64,000 bases of DNA, from contig JASJOG010000203.1 of the NCBI GenBank assembly GCA_030142905.1, forward strand, positions 186,001-250,000, given 5' to 3'. Positions within the stretch are counted from its first letter, which is position 1, and each line of letters starts with the position of its first letter. Source of the DNA: Heliopora coerulea (taxonomy: Eukaryota > Cnidaria > Anthozoa > Scleralcyonacea > Helioporidae). Shown piece after piece: positions 46,500 to 55,441 of the stretch. Position numbers and translations under genes: made by a program. The notes beneath the pieces are model-generated. The model searched no databases, was not told the origin of the DNA, and saw only the letters and a program-made list of their open reading frames with translations.

Positions 46500-48332
46500 A
46501 GGAGCTACGAAAGGAAACCAAACATTTACAGAAACAAACAACCAAACAGACATACAGTACAGAACAAAAAAATAAACAAGCAAGTAGGCGAAATAAGTCC
46601 ATAAATGGATAAAAAAATAGACAAATGAGCAAGCAAATATACAGCAACGATTCACTGAAGAGACATACAAATGAGATACAAGAGACACGTCGAAGTACGA
46701 TTATTTTCCACTTGTGTGAATAGAAATGCATACCAATGTTTGTGATTAATGTTTAACTGTAGTTACAAGTTACGAATATCACTGCTATATTTGTGGTGAA
46801 CCTTTGAATTATACTGATGCTGGGGTTTTTGATGTGAAAGCTATGTAAAGCTAGTTTGTTATGAATAATAAGTTCCTAATGCCGTTCTTCATTAGGAGAA
46901 TGACTAGCTTTTCGAGAAGTAACATTTGATTCATTGAATATTGATTGACATTTTCATAGCTTCTGATCGAACTGAATTATATTAGGATACCTTAATAAAA
47001 GAAAACCCAATGGTTAGCGATGTTTTTATCTCTAAGCCTAAGGACTGGATACGTGTTCTTGTTTCACTGCAACACCTGTAAACCGCTACACCTCATCAAG
47101 AATCATCTTACTCCAACTTCACCACTCCTCGAGCTGAGGCTAAGAAACCATGGAAATCAAATTGTGAAGCTTTGTCAAAGTTGCTTTAGAAAATGGAATG
47201 ATAAAAAGATGTCATCCGCGGCCAGAATTAGAAAAGTGTATAATGCTGGAGCCTCGTCTTAACTAAATACAGGATATTTTAGACATTGGTATGTCAGAAT
47301 CCTCTTCAGGGTCACACGAAGAGAAGATTTATGATTAACTAGCACTGCAAGTGTCAAGTCGAAAAACTGAGTTGACTTGAACGAGACTAGAATACTCATC
47401 TTCGCATTTAGTTTCTCGGACCGTTGCTCCAGCAGTTGAGTAACTGACTTCACTGGGAACAGCATTCTCGCGACAACTTAACGCTCGATACCCATGAGAT
47501 TTGCAGTGTTTCGATTCTATTTCAGAATCACCCTCAGGGTAACATGAAGAGAATCCCGCTCATGTCAATTTTTCGATTTGACAATCGTGATGTAGCTCAA
47601 TCGTGGAATTTTACCACAAGGTTCACTATTAGTAAGTCTACGGAGAATTCAGCAATCACCTCTGAAACCAGTGGTTCTCAAGTTTGTCTTAGCAACCCCC
47701 CTTTTTACAAATTCCGAACAGTTCAACGAACCGTCAAGCGCTGTATTACCATTCCTGTACCCGTTGCACCCCTAACCTTAAAAAGATCGCATATAACAAC
47801 AACCACTACGGAAGTTCCTGCCTCAGTAATGAAATATGTATCATCCATTGACTGATTACGATGTCCTGCTCTAATTGGAAACGTGAATTACAGTATATTT
47901 GACGGTTCTTGTCTGGGTTACGTACACTTCAACAAGGAAACGAACGGATTGTGTACAAGATGTGGGGACGTACCACAGGTCAAGCCCGTACCCTCGGAAA
48001 AATGAGAACTTGAGGAACTTTCCCGTATTTTCAATATCTAAACTCTCATGCAAACCGTTTGAGCCTCTTGACCTCCTTAAAGTCGCTCCCTAACTCTCCA
48101 TTTGAGAAACACTGCCTGAAACTTTTCTCCAGTTCACACCCTGACTGTCCCATGACAGGTCGCAGAAATATAGGCTCACCATGTGACCGACTGTGAACAG
48201 CCAGGAGATTTTTTTGATAACTGTAACTATTCAGAACCCAAAGGAAACGTCATTTCCGGCAGGAAGGTAATTCCCCGAATCTAAAAGGCTTTCACTTCCT
48301 GAACATTTTAATACACGAGACAGGTGGTGACG
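46500..48332 (+). other. spacer between DED genes 3 and 4, no gene seen
   Basis: AATAAA at 46571-46576 and 46994-46999 may end DED gene 3 transcripts. Two short stretches (about 47275-47330 and 47505-47560) share TCAGAATC-C-CTTCAGGGT-type sequence with each other and with 55320-55345, so they are pieces of an interspersed repeat. Open frames at 47020-47262 and 47544-47855 have no recognisable domain. Confidence 0.45.
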
Positions 48333-49226
48333 ATGGAGGAAAATACCATCGACTCCTTTAAGATTTTACTGAACAATATCAGCCATGAACTGGACGAACA
48401 AAACCTCCAAAGTCTACTTTCACTCTGTAGTGTACCTGGTGGCTCGCGGAGCCGCATGAAAGATGGTTGGACGTTTTTTGACTACCTTATGAAGGTCGAT
48501 TACATTAGCAAAGACAAGCTTGGAAACCTGAGAGAGCTGCTGAGGAGAATGCGACCTCGGCGACGAGATTTGGTGCGTCTTGTGGACGACTACATCAAGA
48601 AAGAGTACGACACAGACGACGTAAGTGAAATTATTGCAAACTTCAGTGATTCTTGGGAGAAGCACATGGTCAACCCGGTTGGATATCCTGATCCAGAGAA
48701 CCACGACATACCCCCAGCTTGTTGTAAGATGAACTGCGTATGCTATTGGCATTTCCCTTCATGTTACGTTCCGCTAATTGCTTTTGTTGCAGTTCTTTTC
48801 GTGTTTGCCTGCATCTGCTGGTTCGCTGACTTTCCGAAGATCACTAACTATCTGAACGAAAACGAAAACCGAAAGAACTTGGGGAAATACGTAGTTGGTG
48901 CTCTCTTTTTACTGCTTGTTGTACTATCAACCATCTATGGACGTAAGAAGTGGTCTGCCAGCAAACAAGAGCGCAGTGACGTTTCGAACTTCACGATTCA
49001 GAACGAATCTGCCGCACGAAGTTCTTCCGATTCCTTAGTAACTAGTAAAGTTAGGGTGCCAATTTCCAGACAAAAATCCATTCCTGGTTATGGTTCTTGT
49101 TCCTGTTCTTGTTCTGGACAGAGTGGTGTGTTCAGTGATTATTCCACTGGCCACACTGGTGCCGGAAGCACTTCTACGAGAGAAAGTAACAGAGTTTCAT
49201 CGCCTACATTTACAAAATGTTCATAA
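48333..49226 (+). CDS. DED two-transmembrane protein 4 (subfamily B)
   Basis: Single-exon gene of 297 residues from the ATG at 48333; three preceding codons begin with GTG and are not used. DED at about 8-91: SFKILLNNISHELDEQNLQS, CSVPGG, FFDYLMKVDYISKDKL and RPRRRDLVRLVDDYIKK with RxDL. Linker with FSDSWEK, then the Cys motif CCKMNCVCYWHFPSCYVPLI (130-149). TM1 about 145-164, loop WFADFPKITNYLNENENRK, TM2 about 184-203, then GRKKW and a Ser-rich tail with GYGSCSCSCSGQSGVFSD, where gene 3 has GYGSYSGPESAVFSD. The Cys-Ser alternation in the tail is peculiar to this copy. Closest relative is gene 3. No intron is needed. Same proposed role as the others: a membrane-tethered DED platform or decoy. 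Confidence 0.82.
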   Translation: MEENTIDSFKILLNNISHELDEQNLQSLLSLCSVPGGSRSRMKDGWTFFDYLMKVDYISKDKLGNLRELLRRMRPRRRDLVRLVDDYIKKEYDTDDVSEIIANFSDSWEKHMVNPVGYPDPENHDIPPACCKMNCVCYWHFPSCYVPLIAFVAVLFVFACICWFADFPKITNYLNENENRKNLGKYVVGALFLLLVVLSTIYGRKKWSASKQERSDVSNFTIQNESAARSSSDSLVTSKVRVPISRQKSIPGYGSCSCSCSGQSGVFSDYSTGHTGAGSTSTRESNRVSSPTFTKCS

Positions 49227-50746
49227 TTTCAGTCTCAGCTCGGCTGATTTCCAACCCACAACTACAGCAACTTCCACACAGGAAGGCGCTGGAGTGAAGT
49301 ACTGGATCTTATCACCAGGGACAGTCAACTATCAAGTCGACAACATTGAGTTGCAAGGGTGAAATGTAGAATTTCATTCTGAATAACGAAATTGATAACT
49401 TCACAATTAACCAGTTTGACAACTTAATAACTTCACAATTAACGGTTGACCATTTTATTCAGCGGTGTGTGGCGTCTGCCTCTAAGTAGGTTAACAACTG
49501 TCTTCTCGAAACATGCCAATGCCATAGTCGATATAGTGCAGATTTCTTGCTATAAAACGAGTGATTAAGATAATAGATAGTTTGTATGCGAAAGTGTTGA
49601 AGTATTACTAACTTTTTCAATCATCCAAATAACATCCACTGTCGCAAACACGTGTTGTACATAAAACTTTCATTCAAGTGAACCTGGTCACGGTAGTTTA
49701 TTAGAGATCATTTCGACTGTATTTCAATAACATTTTGACAGTCATTGTCAAACATTTCTTTCAAACCTCAGTTAGGGGAAACAATAATCTATAATATAGT
49801 CCAAATATTACCTGTCTGGATAGATTAGATAGATATATCGTTTAATAAAATTGTCTTACAACCCGAAGATTGAATTACACAATTTTTACAAATTACAAAT
49901 TATTTCACAATTGTAAAAACATATCAAAACATCTACGATTAATAGCCCAAATCTATAAAAGCTAAAATTCAGTTAGTCATCAATTTAATTTATATATGTT
50001 GGCAGTAATAAAAGTGTTCTTATAATTGTTTGTATTACGCCTAGGTGACATGAACGGATTCTTCTTTCGTAAATTATTATTTTACTAACATTTTGGATAC
50101 CAAGGTGAATCTTTTCGCACTTTTCGCACAGTAGAAAAACTCGTCGGTACATTTCTACTCAATGTAATATTGGAAAAGTTCCACAGCAGAACCCAGTGCC
50201 TACCTCACTGCATATCAAGCACGTATCATTGAACAGGCTTGGAAACAACGGTGTCTATTCCCCTCTTCCGCCAGCATATTATTGATTTTAACGAAATACG
50301 TCATAATATGACTTTCACCTGACCCGTCTGTTGGTAATCCCCTTTCTAAATCCGCCATTGACGTGATCATCAGTAACTTCTTTGTTGGTTGCATTGGAGA
50401 CCTTACCTTCCGCATGAAACAGAGTGAGGTTGACTGTGATAGCACGGCTGTTGTTTGTCGAGTAATCAGGCAAAAGCATGTAAAAAGCACAGTGTATCAT
50501 CTACAAAGTACCTATTCCGTAGTCATGTGGAATGATACTCGACCTAAACACTAAGAGCGATTCCAAGAATCTCCCTTCCTCCGCCAACACATACGTTACA
50601 TTGCGTCATACTCGGGATCCCCCAAACCGATGGACCTAGTAACCTCTAAGTAAACATACACAAAATCTCTGTCGTCCAATTATAAAATTCGGAAAGCGAA
50701 GAGTCACGAACACACGCCACTTGTGACGAACTGCTGTCGGCGAACA
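49227..50746 (+). other. spacer between DED genes 4 and 5
   Basis: About 1.5 kb without a supportable gene. Internal direct repeat TAACTTCACAATTAAC-type near 49395-49445. TATAAAAT at 50681-50688 is a plausible TATA box for DED gene 5. Confidence 0.45.
50681..50688 (+). promoter_or_regulatory. putative TATA box of DED gene 5
   Basis: TATAAAAT about 60 bases upstream of the ATG at 50747, a normal distance for a short 5' UTR. The other array members lack an equally placed TATA motif, except gene 2 (TATTTAAG at 35750). Confidence 0.4.
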
Positions 50747-51550
50747 ATGACTGATCCCTTCAGACTTCTCTTGAACAACATCAGCGAACAACTGACGGAA
50801 CAAAATTTAACCAGCCTCATCCATCTCTGCAATGTCCCTCCAAGTTTAAGAGCTGGAATGAAAAATGGATTGCACTTATTTGAGCACTTGCTGCAAAGAG
50901 ATCTCATCAGCAACGAGAAAGTTGACGACCTCAAGAATCTCTTGGAAAAAATGCGACCTAAGCGAAGGGATCTTGTTCGCCTTGTTAACGAGTACCAAGG
51001 ACTTGCACCAGATGATGCGAGCTCTGCCATTGCCACCCTCAGCCGTTGTTCCAGTCCCATTGCCCTGGAGGACAGCAAGGTGGTGTGCTGTACAATAGAC
51101 TGCCCGTGTATGAAATGCGTTTGCTATGAAATGCCATCTCTCCCATCTTGTTATTTGATTAGCACAGTTCTTGTTCTATTTGCTCTTGTTGCCGTCTGTG
51201 TTCTTTGGTACGAAGATGTCCCTCATGCCACCAAGTACCTCAATGCTGATGAAGGCAGGAAGAAAGCTGGGAAATACACCGTGATCTTGCTTTCTTTAAC
51301 GTTCTGCGGCATTGCAGTCCGTTATGCTTGGAAGAGCTTCAAAGGAAAATGGCGTGGTCTCTTTAAATTGTTCATTCGAAGTAATTCTTGCATTGGCTCT
51401 CCCCCAGTGAAATTAAATGATGTTGTCATTGGGATAGAAACATCTGAGGCAGAACACCTACCGCCAATTGAACCTGAATCGAGAGAAAACCTTGTTCTTG
51501 GATTCAATGATGACATTTCTACAGACTTAATACCAGAGTCAAAAGCTTAG
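50747..51550 (+). CDS. DED two-transmembrane protein 5 (subfamily B)
   Basis: Single-exon gene of 267 residues from the ATG at 50747, which aligns with the family start (MTDPFRLLLNNISEQL); the eight codons before it lack a better start. DED at about 4-83: PFRLLLNNISEQLTEQNL, CNVPPS, LFEHLLQRDLISNEKV and PKRRDLVRLVNEY with RxDL. The linker is shorter than in genes 3-4. Cys motif expanded to CCTIDCPCMKCVCYEMP (114-130) before TM1 (about 135-154). Loop WYEDVPHATKYLNADEGRKK is very like genes 3-4, TM2 about 176-194, then a basic stretch (AWKSFKGKWRG) and an acidic tail without the GYGS...VFSD motif. Last member of the array; a transposon-like repeat starts about 280 bases downstream. Function inferred only. 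Confidence 0.82.
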   Translation: MTDPFRLLLNNISEQLTEQNLTSLIHLCNVPPSLRAGMKNGLHLFEHLLQRDLISNEKVDDLKNLLEKMRPKRRDLVRLVNEYQGLAPDDASSAIATLSRCSSPIALEDSKVVCCTIDCPCMKCVCYEMPSLPSCYLISTVLVLFALVAVCVLWYEDVPHATKYLNADEGRKKAGKYTVILLSLTFCGIAVRYAWKSFKGKWRGLFKLFIRSNSCIGSPPVKLNDVVIGIETSEAEHLPPIEPESRENLVLGFNDDISTDLIPESKA

Positions 51551-51832
51551 TCTCATGGAAGACTCAAATAGGCTTTGAAAATGCTGTAAAATTTTTGTAT
51601 AAAACTTATTAATAACTCAGAAAAAACCCAAAAGAGTTTAAAGTTTAATCAGTAGTTGTAATTTCATGAAGTTTTCATGCTATTTTCTGAACTAAAATCA
51701 TTGGAATCTTCACAAATTTTCAAGAACACAAATGTTTACATATATTTGTTTCTTCAGACCATGCTTGTACATTCAATACAACACAGCTGCTCATGTTGTA
51801 CACATTACTTATAGCACAAGTGAAGATTTGCT

Positions 51833-52139
51833 GATACCATCCTTTTCTAGTATAATAATGATATCTGACATGTCTAGTATATAATTGTGGACATAGTATT
51901 TTTACTATGATATTAATATCTGACATGTGTCTAGTATATATATATCAACATAGTATGTACACTATGCTAATGGTATCTGGCATATGTCTCATATATATGC
52001 AGACATAGTATGTACACTATGCTAATGGTATCTGGCATAATATGTCTGGTATATATATATGCAGACATAGTATGTGTACTATGATATTAACATCTGACAT
52101 ATGTCAGATATCAGTGTCATACTAGAAAAGGACACTATC
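51833..52139. mobile_element. TIR-bounded non-autonomous element with internal tandem repeats
   Basis: The left end contains CCTTTTCTAGTAT and GATATCTGACAT; the right end has their complements ATGTCAGATATC and ATACTAGAAAAGG, forming inverted repeats of about 38 bases. Inside are about four imperfect 55-62 base units, each with a CATAGTAT...ACTATG palindrome and TCTGGCAT/TCTGACAT blocks. ATTTGCT occurs at 51826-51832 and again at 52142-52148, two bases off symmetric, suggesting a 7-bp target duplication. No transposase. Confidence 0.72.
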
Positions 52140-52581
52140 AAATTTGCTCAGATGATATCTCAGTATACTTTATGCTGTTAAACTAGCTTGGTATTATGCA
52201 GTTACAAACACACATTTGTATTCAAGCCAGAATATTATATTGCAAAAAGCACGCCATACCCAAAATATTCAACTTACACTGTAATTTTCACGTCACATGG
52301 TGTAAATAGAAGAAGGACATATTGAACTTTTGGTTGGAGGAACTATCTCCAAAACCACCTTTGTTTGATAACAGATATACTCTACACTCAAATGCAATAG
52401 TTTCTCATTAACCTCCAGAGATCCCTCACTTCTGCGAAAAACCATGTGCTGTTGGCCGGAACGAAATTCTGAAAGTACAATTTGCAGACTAATGGATTAA
52501 GAAGTTCAAAATGTCAGCCAATAAAAAACATCAAATAATACCTTAGTGTAACTGAAACTTCATGCCAGGATTATGGCATAA

Positions 52582-52923
52582 TCAGTTTTGCTTTTCCCCA
52601 TCAAAAAATACAACGTCTTCATCACCAACAACGGAAGCATTATGCACAGTGTTGGCAGGAACAAGAACCATGTCTCCAGCTTCAAGGATGGCTTCGTCTC
52701 CGTACATACAAAATTTAAAACGTCCAGAAAATATGCTATCTTTCTTAGTGACAGCATGAGTATGATCAGGAAATACTGTGTTTGGTCCAAATGTGTACTG
52801 ACACGGACTAAAACCTTGAGAAAGAAGCTTCTTCTTCATGTTAGAAATAGTCAAAGGTCCATCCTTTCCTTTGTTCCATTTTTCAATGCACAAAGACCTT
52901 TTGTTTTGTTGAAGGCCAGACAT
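52582..52923 (-). CDS. small single-domain cupin protein
   Basis: Complete 113-residue ORF. Cupin motif 1 is PDHTHAVTKKDSIFSG (H54, H56, D62 as metal-ligand candidates), and motif 2 is GDMVLVPANTVHNASV (H94 as the last His ligand, P89 in the turn), separated by about 19 residues. These define one beta-barrel; the length allows nothing more. ATG at 52923 is immediately preceded on the minus strand by TTTTAG, an acceptor-like site, so a 5' UTR exon may exist upstream. Cupins of this size include dioxygenases, isomerases and sugar-binding proteins, and nothing here chooses among them. No signal peptide, so probably cytosolic. It is convergent with DED gene 5. Fold assignment is firm; the reaction is unknown. 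Confidence 0.75.
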   Translation of the reverse strand: MSGLQQNKRSLCIEKWNKGKDGPLTISNMKKKLLSQGFSPCQYTFGPNTVFPDHTHAVTKKDSIFSGRFKFCMYGDEAILEAGDMVLVPANTVHNASVVGDEDVVFFDGEKQN

Positions 52924-53549
52924 CTAAAAGTAAAAATACATTACGAACAAGACAAAGTAAACTTCAAAGTGTTAACCAGACGCATTTTTCATGTATTTAA
53001 ACCGTGTCAAATACTAGAAATGTTGACAAGATAATTATCATTTCAGTCTCACATTTTATCTCAATTTATCTTCTTCTTTGAGTCAGTCCCAGGCTCTTTG
53101 CGAACTGCGAACGAGTTTATTTTTGTGGAAAGACAAAGCCAGATCAGCTTGATTTCTGAGCAAAATGAGAAAAGTTTTGAGGAATTTCTGGAAAATAATT
53201 GACGACGTTCCTCGTTATTTTCAATAGAAAAATTAAGGACATCACTAGAGGTAGGTTTTTGAAACCAATTCTTAATAATAGAGCTCTGTATTCGTTCCCG
53301 CTTAATTGTTGAGTCCAACATTGCTGTTTGCATTATTGGCTATATAGAGATTGAAGCTTGCAAATCAAGCCGCAGAGAAAGTTTAATACATAGTTTAGGT
53401 TGATAAGTTAATTCTTATGCATATCGTAACAAAGTTATGAAAACATATTGAAGTACAGTGCTGAACTGCTACTTATGCATCTATGATGTGTTTTACCTGT
53501 TATACCTTACTGGTAGCTATAACAGAACTTCAGACTTTAAAAATTACTG

Positions 53550-53672
53550 ATTTATTTACGTATTTATTTATATATTTATTTATTTGTGTATTTATTTATC
53601 TATTTATTTATGTATTTATTTATTTATCTATTTATTTGTTTATTTATTTATTTATTTATTTGTTTATTTACA
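53550..53672 (+). repeat. TTTA-type tetranucleotide microsatellite
   Basis: About 120 bases of TTTA units with scattered TTTG, TTTC and TATT variants, giving spurious Tyr/Leu/Phe/Ile frames. Confidence 0.9.
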
Positions 53673-54602
53673 AATATTTAAAGATGGCAGCCTCTTGACC
53701 ATAGTCCTATGTAATATGGCAAATTAAAAAGGTTAAGTTTCAGAGGGCCATGTGAAGTTAAATTAACTTCTGTAGTAGCAAAATAAAATTGATTACCATA
53801 ATGGTGCTAGGGAGATGGAGGGTTAAATTTCCCATAACTATGAACAGTGTTGTAGAATATGAGTCTTAACTCAAGTTTATGAGTTGGATTTATCTAGACC
53901 TTTACTGTTCTTGCTCTGAGATAGTCAGTACTCAACAACCCAACCCAAGTGTAGCACAAGTCCATTAAAAAAAAGCCAACTTAATTTTGCCGTTTGTACC
54001 AAAACTTTTTTTAACTGCAGCAGATATTTAGAACAGAGTTAGTATTCACATTTTCTGAAGCATTTAATATTAACTAGTGATTTCCTAAATATATCAAATA
54101 TAAAGCGCTGCAAATGTAGTTTTGAATATAGTAGAAAAAGTTTAAAGACAGCAGTTTGTCAGGTAGCACCCTCTAAGTGCTATATTCTGTCATTTTTTGG
54201 CCAAGTACTACCTTTCAACATTTTGTTAATTTACCTAACATGATCATCCACAAACCTAACACCAAGTACCAACAACTTGAATGTAGTTCAATTGTTGTTT
54301 GTTGATCTGTATCATAATACACATTTACTCATACACATTCATTATACACATAGCACAACATTCACTCATTTTTAGCAGAACGCTGTCTTTAAACTTTTTT
54401 TTCATTTACCTGAAACGATTGTCCACCATCCTAGTCCCAAAGGACCTCAAGAGTGACTTTGCTGCTGAACCTGTTGTCATGGTTTGTTTGGTCATAAATT
54501 TTAATACAGATTGAAATTTTACCATGAATTTTGAATAAAACTTTTAATTGAAATTTTACCATACTTTAAATTTTAACTTTAATTTAAATTTTAATACAAG
54601 TT

Positions 54603-54703
54603 TTAACCCATTGTGGGGCAAGGGCACACTTTAATATTTTACTCTGGCTAAAGCCAGACGATTTTACTCGTCAAAGGGATGAGCCTTGCCCTTAATGAGT
54701 TAA
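54603..54703. repeat. complete copy of the ~100-bp palindromic MITE family
   Basis: Starts TTAACCCATTGTGGGGCAAG and ends CTTGCCCTTAATGAGTTAA, an inverted terminal pair. The centre CTGGCTAAAGCCAG is itself palindromic and is followed by the family core ACGATTTTACTC. Similar to 26735-26836. Confidence 0.65.
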
Positions 54704-55099
54704 TTTAAATTGTAATTTTAACTTTGATTTTGATTTTAATATAAATTTTAATTTTGATATAAGTTTTTAAAACTCAGCAATGACAAGGTTACAAGTTCAA
54801 CTCCCATCATTAGCTCAGAAAACCTTACAGCATCAGAAGCACATGCATTTGAGATTTACAAACAGCAAGTATTCTCATGTCATGCAAAGATTATAGTATT
54901 TTGACCAAAATGTCCATACACAATTTTCAGTCAATGTAGACAACATTTTGAATTATTTACAGTTTTAAATAGTCTGAAGCTACCTTAACTCTTCAACACC
55001 CAGCATTCATCCCTGTGAGGAGTAAAGTCATCTGGCATTGGCCAGGTTAAAATACAGAACTGCACTCTTGCTTCTTGCATCAGCTAATACTCTCTTGAG

Positions 55100-55441
55100 C
55101 AGAAAACTTTTCATGATAATCTGACACTGCTGAAGTCAGCTGAAAAATGTTGACTCGAGTGGAGTTTGAACTTGCACCTTCAGGATACCAGTCTGCCGTT
55201 CTACCTGTTGAGGTATCAAGTCCACAGGGATTGGGGGCGAGGTTTCATCCAAATTAAGTGCACTAGATATTTTTACAACAACTTAACACTTATCCATGAG
55301 AGGGTGTAGAGTGTTTCAATTCTATTTCAGAATCATCCTCAATGTGTACTGGTATCCCAAAGGTGCAAATTAAAATCATGCTGAAGTCAACATTTTTCAG
55401 CAGACTTTGGCAGTGTCAGGTTATCATGAAAAGTTTTCTGT
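55100..55441. mobile_element. inverted pair of tRNA-derived SINE-like sequences
   Basis: The left arm (about 55100-55190) contains CAGAAAACTTTTCATGATAA, CTGACACTG, TGCACCTT and GATACCAGT. The right arm (about 55347-55441) has the complements in reverse order. On the minus strand the left arm continues into GATACCTCAACAGGTAGAAC and AAGTTCAAACTCC, which resemble tRNA A and B boxes. Arms are more diverged than in the pair at 58.9 kb, and no target duplication was found. Confidence 0.5.

Noticed and set aside
47020..47262. 80-codon plus-strand open frame between DED genes 3 and 4
   Set aside because: No domain, no similarity to the DED family, and no initiation or splice context that stands out.
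53061..53333. 90-codon minus-strand open frame upstream of the cupin
   Set aside because: Could in principle be a 5' exon of the cupin gene, but the cupin domain is complete without it and no in-frame junction is convincing.
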